From: Clostridiales bacterium
Lineage (GTDB): Bacteria; Bacillota; Clostridia; Saccharofermentanales; Saccharofermentanaceae
Direction: 5' to 3'
NCBI GenBank assembly: GCA_017615755.1
Contig: JAFZZM010000010.1
Span: 53,205 to 117,204 of the forward strand
Length of the DNA: 64,000 nt
Of the stretch, positions 43,185-52,030 are shown piece by piece (position 1 is the stretch's first letter; every line of letters begins with the position of its first letter). Position numbers and translations under genes: made by a program. Under the pieces are notes generated by a model. It did not search any database. It had not been told where the DNA came from and saw only the letters and a list, made by a program, of their open reading frames with translations.

Positions 43185-44633
43185 TCACTCGCCGTTTTCC
43201 GTAAAGAAAAGCACTTTCTTTGCGGCCATCTTTTCTACGTTTTCGATGTACTGGATGGCGTCCTTGATGCACGGGCAGCGCTCGATCCGGACATGGGAAG
43301 GATTACCGTCCTCCCCTGCAAAGACGCGTTTGCTCATGCCTCCGGCACCGAAAGACAGGACGCTTCGTTGGTCACTCATCATGGCGACGTTATAGACACA
43401 GCTGGTATTTCCCTTCTGGTAGCCCACATTCTCGTGGCCGCCAAGGGTGTCTTTCTGCTTGTAAAGGTAGTACGGCTTGTAGCCCGCTTCCTGAAGGGCT
43501 CTTGAAGAAAAGGTCAGCATCTTTTCCATCTTGCTGAGTTCCTCTTCCTGTTCGCGAAGGACATCTTCACGGGACAGGTCTGCTCTTCTCTTCTTGGACA
43601 GTGAATGCACCGTAATGTTCTCCGGGGCCAGCTCGATCAGCTGCTTCAGCGAGTCACAGAACTCCTCACTGCTTTCACCCGGAAGACCCGTGATCACGTC
43701 GGTGTTAATGACATCGAAGCCCATGGAACGGGCAAGCTTGAACGCATTCCGGAAATCCTCTGCCGTATGCTTTCTTCCTACCCGAAGAAGTGTCGCATCG
43801 CTCAGTGTCTGGGGGTTGATGCAGATGCGGGTTATCCCTGCAACACGAAGTGCCTGAAGCTTGTCTTCCGTGATCGTATCCGGTCTTCCCGCTTCGACCG
43901 TCAGTTCCCTAAGGTTCGAGAACTCCTTGTGTGAGAATACACCCCGGATGAATCGGGCGAACAGCTCGTCGTCGAGGACTGTCGGTGTACCGCCTCCGAT
44001 ATAAATCGTCTCGATCGGTCTTTCGATCTTCGGCAGGACCAGATCCATTTCTTTCAGCATCGCGTCCACATAGGAAGGCAGAAGCTTGGTCTTTCTCGGT
44101 GCTTCTTGCGCGACAAAAGAACAGTATGCGCATCTTGTCGGGCAGAACGGGATGCCGATGTATATATGCAGGCCATCGGGATTGGTGGTATCGAGGACTT
44201 CGTCTTCTCCGCGCATCGTTGCAAATGCAAGTTTCGCCTTATCTTCTCTTACCCCATAGATGCGGGTCAGATCGTCTTCGCAGGAAACTTCCCTTGCCAC
44301 CTGCGTCGGGCGGATCCCCGTGAGCGCACCCCACGGGAATGTCTTATTCAGCATGCGGGACAGGAGCACGTATAACTGCCGCTTGCACTCTCTTGAGGAA
44401 GGGAGATCTTCCTGCTCCGTGATACTTCTTTGTGCCTCGGTTAGTTCAGCAAAACCATCTGTAAGGAGAGTCGAAACCTTGCCTTCCCGGAGCTTACTTT
44501 CGATCGTCGCGTCATAGTCCGTATCGACATGGATCTCCCCGTCTTCGACACGAGGAATACTGCCTGTAAACAAGCGTGCCACATCGCAAAGTGGATAAAA
44601 GTGTTCATGACCGGAAAGTCGGATCGTCAGCAT
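43185..44633 (-). CDS. hemZ: Coproporphyrinogen dehydrogenase HemZ (radical SAM)
   Basis: 482 residues. The radical SAM centre is C164-x3-C168-x2-C171 in IPFCPTRCAYCSF, followed by ETIYIGGGTPT and a HemN-type C-terminal region. The long N-terminal extension (about 155 residues, with FPWGALTGIRPT) is typical of HemZ rather than HemN. It oxidises coproporphyrinogen III oxygen-independently in family annotation, although many HemZ/HemN-like proteins have other roles and no other haem genes are near. ATG at 44633 lies 4 nt after the stop of the DUF3810 gene; last gene of the long minus-strand block. Confidence 0.9.
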   Translation of the reverse strand: MLTIRLSGHEHFYPLCDVARLFTGSIPRVEDGEIHVDTDYDATIESKLREGKVSTLLTDGFAELTEAQRSITEQEDLPSSRECKRQLYVLLSRMLNKTFPWGALTGIRPTQVAREVSCEDDLTRIYGVREDKAKLAFATMRGEDEVLDTTNPDGLHIYIGIPFCPTRCAYCSFVAQEAPRKTKLLPSYVDAMLKEMDLVLPKIERPIETIYIGGGTPTVLDDELFARFIRGVFSHKEFSNLRELTVEAGRPDTITEDKLQALRVAGITRICINPQTLSDATLLRVGRKHTAEDFRNAFKLARSMGFDVINTDVITGLPGESSEEFCDSLKQLIELAPENITVHSLSKKRRADLSREDVLREQEEELSKMEKMLTFSSRALQEAGYKPYYLYKQKDTLGGHENVGYQKGNTSCVYNVAMMSDQRSVLSFGAGGMSKRVFAGEDGNPSHVRIERCPCIKDAIQYIENVEKMAAKKVLFFTENGE

Positions 44634-44637
44634 CGTC

Positions 44638-45810
44638 TCACCCCTTCGGTCTCACATATGTGAAGTAATAGTCCGCCACCACGGAAGACTCCATGTGGTA
44701 GCTCTCCACGCCCTCTTCCTGCTGGTTCACCTTGAGGAAGGAATCGTTGACGGAGTTCGAGACCGTCTCCACGATCTTCGGCGGGTTTATGGTTTCCCAG
44801 AAATCGACCTGGGCATTGTTATCGCGGTAGAAACCGTCACAGAGCGGTACCTGATCGAGGATCTGGTAGAGGACATCTCTTTTTCCGTTAAAAGCCTTCA
44901 CGATATCCTTTTCGATCAGCGGAAGCGCGTCGTAAAAAGCAGTATAGCGGATCTCATGCTGGCTGCAGTTCATGCGTACCAGCATCGACGCAAGGTTGGC
45001 GTTGTTCTCCACGGCGTATCCGTTGAGATGTGTCATCTCGTGAAAAGCACTGCTTGCGATTTCCGTGAATGTGGTGGCTTTGTTGACGTTGCATTCGGCG
45101 AGGAACGCCATATACATGCCGACGATTTCCGTATAGGACCAGTAGTGCGAAAGGGCGACCGGCTTCGGTCTTCCGATGTTTCCGCCCAGGCTCGGGAACT
45201 TCTCGGCCCCTTCTTTATAGTACTTCGGTGCATCGTTGAAAAAAGCATTTACTCCGCCGGGATAGATCAGGACGCCTTTGTCATTCTCGAGGCACTGCGC
45301 GCGCTCCTGATTGAGCTCGCTGATGACCCAGACATAGACCTCCGCGAGTTCTTCGATCGTATAGGTCTTCTCTCCGAAACCAAGCGTCTCGTTCAGCGGA
45401 CGACGGGTGTAATTGAGACCGTGCATCAGCATGAAATCCAGATAGAAAATGCAGAGTCCCCAAGCAAGGATCCTGGCTTTCGTAAAGAAGAAACGACGGC
45501 CTTTCTTATTCTTGATCGCCCGTACCATGCGGATAATGAACCACGCGATCAGGAACGGGGCACAGAAAATACCTGACACCACCAGCACTTCCGAAATGGA
45601 AATGGGAATGAGATTCGTTATCTTGGAAGGAATAAACGAGATCACGCGAAAAGCGCCTCGCGCATAGGCTTCTCCTGCAGAAGGATACGAAAGCATGAAC
45701 TTCTGAAGGCCGAAGATAAGCCCGATCAGGACAAGCGGCAGAACGATGCCGATCCCCCATCGAAGAAGGGTCTTCTTTAGAGTGCTTTTCGGTGCGTCCT
45801 CGCTACTCAC
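44638..45810 (-). CDS. DUF3810 membrane protein with HExxH zinc-peptidase motif
   Basis: 390 residues. Three membrane helices in the first 130 residues, then an extracytoplasmic domain with H257-E258-M-T-H261 and E268, which fit a gluzincin-like zinc site. DUF3810 proteins have this layout; their substrates are unknown to me. Start is GTG at 45810, overlapping the TGA of the DUF1624 gene (GTGA), so translation is coupled. The word AAAAGCACT falls in its first codons (45781-45789, minus). Confidence 0.85.
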   Translation of the reverse strand: MSSEDAPKSTLKKTLLRWGIGIVLPLVLIGLIFGLQKFMLSYPSAGEAYARGAFRVISFIPSKITNLIPISISEVLVVSGIFCAPFLIAWFIIRMVRAIKNKKGRRFFFTKARILAWGLCIFYLDFMLMHGLNYTRRPLNETLGFGEKTYTIEELAEVYVWVISELNQERAQCLENDKGVLIYPGGVNAFFNDAPKYYKEGAEKFPSLGGNIGRPKPVALSHYWSYTEIVGMYMAFLAECNVNKATTFTEIASSAFHEMTHLNGYAVENNANLASMLVRMNCSQHEIRYTAFYDALPLIEKDIVKAFNGKRDVLYQILDQVPLCDGFYRDNNAQVDFWETINPPKIVETVSNSVNDSFLKVNQQEEGVESYHMESSVVADYYFTYVRPKG

Positions 45811-46670
45811 TTAATCACCCCCAGGAACTGCAATCCCTTGAGGATACCCATGATGAGCGGCTGATGCACGAGGTAGATGATGAGCGAATGACGGCCGATC
45901 CACTCGATTGGAGCAGAAATGACACGCACGGCTTTCGGCGCTCCCGGGAAAAAGGTCTTCTTCTCTTTATACGCCATACGTCCGATGACCACGCCGAAGA
46001 AAAACATGCCGAGCCACGGTACGATGCCGATATGGTCCGCCATGTGAAGTGTCGTGATCGAAAAGCCCGGAGCCGGCTCAAGTCCCACGATAAAGATCCA
46101 CGGAGTCTTGAACACACCGTCGTAATACGGAACGGCACGAGTCAGGATAAAGAATACGAGCAGTACCGCTAGAAGGAACATCGTGCCCCCACGGCTTTCT
46201 CTTGACCCGGTCTTCTTCTGCTCGACTTTATCGAAGATCGCAAAGAGGAACATGCCGATGGTCAGAAGGTGCAGGACATTAAAGTAGACCGTACAGCCCA
46301 GATCCAGGAAATGGTCTGCCGTCACGGTGCCGATCGTAAAGAGGATCGCGATAATGCCGAGCTTGATGGCCCTTCTGAAATTATTCTTGGAAAACTGACA
46401 GCAGATACCGGAGACCACGACGAAACAGCTGAGGAAAAACGGATGGACGAATCCCCAGAAGATCTTGTTGTCCGGTTCGATGCACGAAAAGATGTTGTAG
46501 CCGAAGATATAGCGGAGGTCATAGGCCGTATGCTGCCAGATCATGACGCACATGGCCAAGCCCCGTATGAAATCGAGTTCAAAAGCTCTGCTCTTTCTTT
46601 TCAGTAGGCGGAGTTCTGCTTTATCGGGAAGTTCAGTTACGGTTTTGTTGGCTTCCGCTTCTTCCTGCAT
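45807..46670 (-). CDS. DUF1624 (heparan-alpha-glucosaminide N-acetyltransferase-like) membrane acyltransferase
   Basis: 287 residues from ATG 46670, 4 nt after the coaW stop; a TTG further upstream would overlap coaW and is unlikely. After a charged N-terminal tail come RAFELDFIRGLAMCVMIWQHTAYD and about eight membrane helices, ending in IGRHSLIIYLVHQP. This is the DUF1624/acyltransferase_3-like pattern; the conserved His near the first helix is expected to carry acyl transfer across the membrane. Acceptor unknown, presumably an envelope sugar. Confidence 0.85.
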   Translation of the reverse strand: MQEEAEANKTVTELPDKAELRLLKRKSRAFELDFIRGLAMCVMIWQHTAYDLRYIFGYNIFSCIEPDNKIFWGFVHPFFLSCFVVVSGICCQFSKNNFRRAIKLGIIAILFTIGTVTADHFLDLGCTVYFNVLHLLTIGMFLFAIFDKVEQKKTGSRESRGGTMFLLAVLLVFFILTRAVPYYDGVFKTPWIFIVGLEPAPGFSITTLHMADHIGIVPWLGMFFFGVVIGRMAYKEKKTFFPGAPKAVRVISAPIEWIGRHSLIIYLVHQPLIMGILKGLQFLGVIK

Positions 46671-46674
46671 AGGA

Positions 46675-47493
46675 TCAAGCCTCGGAAGCCATTGCTGCGC
46701 CGATCGCGGTCGCAAACTCCGACATCTGCGGCACGATGAAGTTCAGGTTATACAGTTCCGAGAACGCCTTATAGATCGTCGCACACATCGGCGCTTTTGT
46801 CGCCTGACCGGTAAAAACGACGTCCTTCGGGCCCGCATTTCTGGCCGCGAGGACCGCCATCGTACCGATGGACTGGAATACCACGTTGAAAAGGCCGTAT
46901 GCGATATCGGACTTGCTGGCGTCCTCCTGCATCTTACCGAAGTTGGATGCGGTCGTGTCCATCGTGAGGCCCGGGATCGCCGCGTGGGAGATATCTCCGA
47001 TCGTCAGGTCGACGTGCTTGAGGTCGCCGTCCTTGGCCATATCGGCGATGAGGTCGAAATCACGCATATTCAGGGCACAGTTGGAAAGACCGACGAGCGT
47101 ACCGCCGCCGACACCGGAACCGATGATGTGGCGCACCTCGGACTTGGTCGCTTCAACAAATGCCGTACCGGTTCCCATGCTGACAACGACGGCGTGGTCG
47201 AGTCCCGAAAGGAACAGACCGCCTTGTCCGGTCGCGAAGAATTCCTGAATACGTACGGTCGGAATGCCTAAGAGATTTCCTGTCGGGAAAGAAGCGCCGA
47301 CGCCTGTGATCTTCAGCTTCTCGATATCCGAGATCTGGAGATTATATGAATCCATAAACTTACCCAGTGCGCCGAAAGCGGAGGTCACCGGATCGTCTGC
47401 TTTAACGATCTTATTGCCGATGACCTGATTGCCATCCATACCTACCACTTTGGTAGTGCTGCCTCCTACATCGAGGCCAACGATAATACCCAT
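46675..47493 (-). CDS. coaW: Type II pantothenate kinase
   Basis: 272 residues with the ASKHA phosphate-binding start MGIIVGLDVGGSTTKVVGM, VVVSMGTGTAFV and GVGGGTLVGL, as in Staphylococcus-type CoaW. Phosphorylates pantothenate, the first step to coenzyme A; type II enzymes resist CoA feedback. AGGAGGGG 6 nt before ATG 47493 fixes the start; a longer in-frame extension is not supported. Follows the phosphatidyltransferase gene by 34 nt. Confidence 0.93.
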   Translation of the reverse strand: MGIIVGLDVGGSTTKVVGMDGNQVIGNKIVKADDPVTSAFGALGKFMDSYNLQISDIEKLKITGVGASFPTGNLLGIPTVRIQEFFATGQGGLFLSGLDHAVVVSMGTGTAFVEATKSEVRHIIGSGVGGGTLVGLSNCALNMRDFDLIADMAKDGDLKHVDLTIGDISHAAIPGLTMDTTASNFGKMQEDASKSDIAYGLFNVVFQSIGTMAVLAARNAGPKDVVFTGQATKAPMCATIYKAFSELYNLNFIVPQMSEFATAIGAAMASEA

Positions 47494-47527
47494 ATGTTTC
47501 CCCTCCTGAAACAGATGCTCTTGTCCC

Positions 47528-48163
47528 TTATCTGAAATACTGCAGGTACAAGAGAAGTGCGATGCCAATAACAGCGATCACGGTAAAGATATAGTACGCG
47601 ATTCCCTTCGGCTTTCTGATCTTGATCCTCGATACAAAAAGCACTGCCGTCAGGAACATGACTACATCGTACATGATGGTAGTCGGAATTCTCGTGATGA
47701 AGCGGGAGATCAGCCACAATGTCGGGAAGATGATCGCCGCGGAAGTAACCGGAAGACCGGTATAGTTCTTCATGGGCTGGTCCGGAACGGAGTTCGCCAC
47801 GAGAACATTGAAATAGCCGAGGCGGATCACGCCGGCCAGAACATACATGCAGCTGATCGCGATGCTGATCGGTCCCTGATGGCCCATCTCCAAGGAGATG
47901 AGGACCGGTAACACGACAAAAGCAACGGTATCCGTGAGGGAGTCGATCTGCACGCCGAATTCTTTTTCCTGTTTGGAACGGTTCTTGCAGGCTCTGGCGA
48001 TCTTGCCGTCAAACATATCCGTCACACCTGCCACGATCAGGCAGACGACAGACCAGGTAAGGTTCGTCACGTAAGCAAAACAGATGCCGACCACCGCGAA
48101 GGCCAATCCGATGTAGGTCATCACGACGGAGCGGTTATAGTATCCAATACAGTACTTCGACAT
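47528..48163 (-). CDS. CDP-alcohol phosphatidyltransferase (PssA-like)
   Basis: 211 residues with about six membrane helices. The CDP-alcohol motif is complete: D49-x2-D52-G53-x2-A56-R57-x12-G70-x3-D74-x3-D78. Such enzymes attach an alcohol to CDP-diacylglycerol; with YFNVLVANS and the short C-terminal part it resembles CDP-diacylglycerol-serine O-phosphatidyltransferase. Pairing with the diacylglycerol-kinase-like gene in the same block supports phospholipid synthesis. No decarboxylase is present, so the product cannot be fixed from the window. Confidence 0.82.
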   Translation of the reverse strand: MSKYCIGYYNRSVVMTYIGLAFAVVGICFAYVTNLTWSVVCLIVAGVTDMFDGKIARACKNRSKQEKEFGVQIDSLTDTVAFVVLPVLISLEMGHQGPISIAISCMYVLAGVIRLGYFNVLVANSVPDQPMKNYTGLPVTSAAIIFPTLWLISRFITRIPTTIMYDVVMFLTAVLFVSRIKIRKPKGIAYYIFTVIAVIGIALLLYLQYFR

Positions 48164-48198
48164 GTATCAAAGTCTCCTTCTCAATTTCGGTTTTTCTC

Positions 48199-49236
48199 TT
48201 AAGACTCGGCAAACAGGTCGGATGCATACTTATCGCCGAGATAGTATACCGTCTGATCACCGGTTTCATAGTGGACGACATCCGACCGCATGGGCAGGCG
48301 GAACACGTAGCCTTCCTGCGTAAACAAATCAACGAATGTCTCATTGTCTGTTCTGCCCCAGTATACAGAGGTGCCGAGCGACAATGTCACATCCTCGTTA
48401 TTGAGGTTCGTGCACTTGACGTCGGTCGCCAGATTCTGCATAAAACGGGCTCGCTCTACATCGTGCTTCGTGAAATACGGTCCCTCTTCGCGGAGGAAAT
48501 CCGTCTCGTCCGTAATAGTATAGTTACGATATAACTTATGTACACCGTATATAGTATCATATGTTGAGAATTGCACGCTAGATGAATCCGACAATCCGGA
48601 AAGGAATCCATGGACACGGGAAGCATGGATCTTCTCACCGTCAAATCTTCCGATGATCGTATCGTATTCTTTCCATGTGTCACGCTCGAGGATCACGCCG
48701 ATCTCGAGATACGGATCCGAAGGATTCAGGTCGATGGCAAAGCCGCGGATCTGACCCTTGCAGGCTTTGACGCCGTAGGTATCGTTCATGGTGAAATCTG
48801 TGCCCGGCACAACAAAGTCAACGACCTTATCGCCCTTTCTGGCCAGGAAGTAGAAGGCTTCACTGTGTTCGTCCAGACTAACGGAGAAATACTCTTCCGC
48901 ACCATCGCCATCCACATCGATCTGCAGATATCCGGTATAGGAGGTATAGTACGCACCGTCATCCGTCATCGTGAAATCCTGCTTAAGACCTGTGAACTCG
49001 GGTTCTTTTGGCAAGACCTGCATGGACTCCATGCTCAGTTCTTCGATCCTTGAAAGCGAAGTTTTCTTCTTGGATGAACCGGAATTCGTAACCACTGTCG
49101 CCGGCGTGGTCGCCGTGACCGAAGGCGCAACCGTATCGCTGAACGGATTCGCAATGACAACATAAAGCACGATCACCAGGATCAGAATCGCGTCAAAAAT
49201 GAAAAAACCGATAATAAACTTTTTGTTGTTGCGCAT
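48199..49236 (-). CDS. Membrane-anchored extracytoplasmic protein, unknown
   Basis: 345 residues with an N-terminal membrane helix (about 8-29), a Thr/Val/Ser linker and a soluble extracytoplasmic domain. Residues near 105-118 read LQIDVDGDGAEEYFSV, a calcium-binding loop of the FG-GAP/VCBS or EF-hand type. No enzyme motif is evident. It lies between serS and the phosphatidyltransferase gene in the long minus-strand block. Confidence 0.7.
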   Translation of the reverse strand: MRNNKKFIIGFFIFDAILILVIVLYVVIANPFSDTVAPSVTATTPATVVTNSGSSKKKTSLSRIEELSMESMQVLPKEPEFTGLKQDFTMTDDGAYYTSYTGYLQIDVDGDGAEEYFSVSLDEHSEAFYFLARKGDKVVDFVVPGTDFTMNDTYGVKACKGQIRGFAIDLNPSDPYLEIGVILERDTWKEYDTIIGRFDGEKIHASRVHGFLSGLSDSSSVQFSTYDTIYGVHKLYRNYTITDETDFLREEGPYFTKHDVERARFMQNLATDVKCTNLNNEDVTLSLGTSVYWGRTDNETFVDLFTQEGYVFRLPMRSDVVHYETGDQTVYYLGDKYASDLFAES

Positions 49237-49303
49237 GCTTGAGCCTTCGCCCTCTTCTTTCTTCTACTTTACTGTTGGCCGCGTCTTTGCGGACCGGAAG
49301 AAC

Positions 49304-50593
49304 TTACTTCTTCGGTTCGATCTTCTCCTTACCGCCCATATACATACGCAGCGGCTCCGGAATGCTGACGGTACCGTCGGCATTGAGGTTGTTCTCCAGG
49401 AATGCGATGAGCATACGCGGTGGAGCAACAACGGTGTTATTCAAAGTATGCGGCAGATAGTTGCCCTTTTCCTTATTCTTGACACGGATGCCGAGACGGC
49501 GGGCCTGTGCATCACCTAAGTTACTGCAGGAACCGACCTCGAAGTACTTCTGCTGACGCGGAGACCATGCTTCTACGTCACAGGACTTGACCTTCAGGTC
49601 AGCAAGGTCACCGGAGCAGCACTCCAGTGTTCTTACCGGGATATCCATGCTGCGGAAGAAATCAACGGTATTCTTCCAGAGCTTGTTGTACCAGTCCATG
49701 CTCTCTTCCGGCTTGCAGACGACGATCATCTCCTGCTTCTCGAACTGGTGGATACGGTATACGCCTCTCTCCTCGATGCCGTGTGCACCGACTTCCTTAC
49801 GGAAGCACGGAGAGTAGGATGTCAATGTCTGCGGGAGTTCGGACTCCTCAAGCATGGTATCGATGAACTTACCGATCATGGAGTGCTCGGAAGTACCGAT
49901 GAGGTAGAGGTCCTCGCCCTCGATCTTGTACATCATGTTCTCCATCTCGGCAAAGCTCATAACGCCGGTAACAACGGCGGAACGTATCATGAACGGCGGA
50001 ACGTAGTATGTGAAACCACGGTCGATCATGAAATCTCTTGCATAGGAAAGGATCGCGGAGTGCAGTCTCGCGATATCGCCCTTGAGGTAGTAGAAACCGT
50101 TACCGGATGTCTTTCTGGCTGCATCGAGGTCGATGCCGTCGAAGCTCTCCATGATGTCCACGTGATACGGGATCTCATAATCCGGAACGACCGGCTCGCC
50201 GAAGCGCTCGTTCTCGACATTCTCGCTGTCGTCCTTACCAACCGGTACGGAATCGTCGATGATGTTCGGGATCACCAGCATGATCTTTCTGACCTTCTCG
50301 GTCAGCTCCTGCTCCTTAACGTCCAGAGCGGCCATCTCGTCAGCCATCTCCGCAACCTGCTTCTTGGCTTCCTCGGCTTCTTCTTTCTTGCCCTGGCCCA
50401 TCAGCATGCCGATCTGCTTACTGATCGTATTTCTCTGGCTGCGAAGATATTCCACGCGGGTCTTCGCTTCGCGCAGCTGCTTATCTAATTCGATAACTTC
50501 ATCCACCATCGGGAGTTTCTCATCCTGAAACTTCTTCTTAATGTTTTCCTTTACGATATCCGGGTTTGCACGGACAAACTTAATGTCGAGCAT
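49304..50593 (-). CDS. serS: Serine-tRNA ligase
   Basis: 429 residues, normal length. N-terminal coiled-coil arm (about 25-105, VEYLRSQRNTISKQIG) that contacts the long variable arm of tRNA-Ser, then a class II catalytic core with TSEHSMIGKF, motif 2 CFRKEVGAHG and motif 3 LNNTVVAPPRMLIAFLENN. GGAGG lies 9 nt before the ATG. Only 50 nt separate it from the upstream REC-GGDEF gene; that gap is too short for a T-box leader. Confidence 0.98.
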   Translation of the reverse strand: MLDIKFVRANPDIVKENIKKKFQDEKLPMVDEVIELDKQLREAKTRVEYLRSQRNTISKQIGMLMGQGKKEEAEEAKKQVAEMADEMAALDVKEQELTEKVRKIMLVIPNIIDDSVPVGKDDSENVENERFGEPVVPDYEIPYHVDIMESFDGIDLDAARKTSGNGFYYLKGDIARLHSAILSYARDFMIDRGFTYYVPPFMIRSAVVTGVMSFAEMENMMYKIEGEDLYLIGTSEHSMIGKFIDTMLEESELPQTLTSYSPCFRKEVGAHGIEERGVYRIHQFEKQEMIVVCKPEESMDWYNKLWKNTVDFFRSMDIPVRTLECCSGDLADLKVKSCDVEAWSPRQQKYFEVGSCSNLGDAQARRLGIRVKNKEKGNYLPHTLNNTVVAPPRMLIAFLENNLNADGTVSIPEPLRMYMGGKEKIEPKK

Positions 50594-50643
50594 TGCTTCT
50601 CGCCTCCATCATTTTGAATAACTATAAGATTCTACCACAAAAC

Positions 50644-52005
50644 TTACGACCGCTCCACCATATTCATCATGGTCACGTCGGTTTTTAACACTACTCCCGG
50701 GTGCTTCTTCCTCTTGTCGAAGCACTCCTTCAATCTTTGGGCAGCCATCTGGCCACCAAGTTCTTTTTGCGCGGACGGCAGCATGACCACATACTGGGAA
50801 CTGCTGTACTTCGTGAAAACGTCGCCCTTTCTAAGCGTATCCTGGATCGCGGAATACAGGATATCCATGCTGGGTTCAAGCGTATCTTCGTCAAGCTGTT
50901 CCCCGTTCTCGTTGAGAAGTGTCGTCAGCATCACGCAGAACGACTCCTCGGAACGGGCCATGCTTCTCTCGGTAAAACGGAAGATCGACAGGAACGGCTC
51001 GTACTCCTGCCAGTAAGCGCCACGGATCGTGCCGGACTCTCTCATCTGCTGCATCAGGACACGGATATCCATCTCCACCGAACCCGGAAGCTCGGCCTTT
51101 GCCTGCTTGGACGGAAGAGTGGAATCGTAGAATCGGAAACCGTTACGGCTGTCCTTCTTGACCACGTAGAGCGCACGGTCGGCCTTATCGTACAGGGTAT
51201 CCATGTTCGTACCATCCTGCGGCGCGATCGCCACACCGATGGACAACGTAGCGATACCTGAGGTGATCGTTTTCAGGTCTTCGTTGACGACCTCCTGGAA
51301 ATGTCTGATCTTATCGCTGAGTGCATCATGCTCCGGCGGATCCACGATAAAGATAACGAACTCGTCACCGCCGAGTCTTGCGACAGTGTCGTCCGGGAAT
51401 GTTTCCATCATCATGTGGGAAAGGCGGATCAGGACTTTATCGCCCATGATATGGCCGAGCTTATCGTTGACGCTCTTAAAGTGGTCGACGTCGACGATCA
51501 GGTAGGCCGCCGTCTTGCCGCTACTGAGGCTCTCATCGATCTTCGTGGTCAGGTAGCTTCTGTTCCAAAGTCCCGTCATCGCATCTCTTGAGGCGATGCT
51601 CTCGAACTTCTTCGCTTTTCTCTCGGCCAGTCTACGGAATTCTTCCAGTTCGAGCGTTCTTGCAATACGGGAACGCATGACCTGCGGGACGAAAGGCTTC
51701 GCGATAAAGTCGGTCGCGCCGAGTTCCAGACACTCGACTTCCGTCTCCGGGTCCGTCTTCGCTGTCAGGAAGATGACCGGGATCTCTTTATATTCTTCAA
51801 TCGAACGGATCTGCTTGAGGGTCTCCTTACCGTCCATCTCCGGCATGTTGATGTCGAGAAGGATCAGGTCAGGTGTCTTTTTCTCCAGGAAACGCAACGC
51901 CATCTGACCTGAGATCACCAGATTGACCTGGTAATAATCCTCCAGCGCCTGCTTGGCCAGCGTCAGGTTCGCCTTGCTGTCGTCTACAACTAAAATCGTC
52001 TTCAT
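50644..52005 (-). CDS. Response regulator-diguanylate cyclase with a second, degenerate GGDEF-like domain
   Basis: 453 residues from ATG 52005 (GAGG 5 nt upstream; ATG 52026 is less well placed). REC domain 1-118 with phospho-Asp51 in LLLDINMPEMDG. GGDEF domain about 135-295 with an intact GGDEF at 212-216 and no RxxD inhibitory site five residues before it. A third domain (about 320-450) follows the same fold pattern, but the signature is KYSSSQYVVMLP, so it should be inactive. Predicted to make cyclic di-GMP when phosphorylated by the hybrid kinase encoded 25 nt upstream. Confidence 0.9.
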   Translation of the reverse strand: MKTILVVDDSKANLTLAKQALEDYYQVNLVISGQMALRFLEKKTPDLILLDINMPEMDGKETLKQIRSIEEYKEIPVIFLTAKTDPETEVECLELGATDFIAKPFVPQVMRSRIARTLELEEFRRLAERKAKKFESIASRDAMTGLWNRSYLTTKIDESLSSGKTAAYLIVDVDHFKSVNDKLGHIMGDKVLIRLSHMMMETFPDDTVARLGGDEFVIFIVDPPEHDALSDKIRHFQEVVNEDLKTITSGIATLSIGVAIAPQDGTNMDTLYDKADRALYVVKKDSRNGFRFYDSTLPSKQAKAELPGSVEMDIRVLMQQMRESGTIRGAYWQEYEPFLSIFRFTERSMARSEESFCVMLTTLLNENGEQLDEDTLEPSMDILYSAIQDTLRKGDVFTKYSSSQYVVMLPSAQKELGGQMAAQRLKECFDKRKKHPGVVLKTDVTMMNMVERS

Positions 52006-52030
52006 TCTATCCTCTTTTTCCCCCATATGC

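Noticed and set aside
49237..49303. Terminator after serS (GGCCGC/GCGG hairpin)
   Set aside because: The stem is imperfect and no clear T run follows on the minus strand.
50594..50643. T-box leader for serS
   Set aside because: Only 50 nt separate serS from the gene before it, too short for a T-box, and no T-box sequence is seen.
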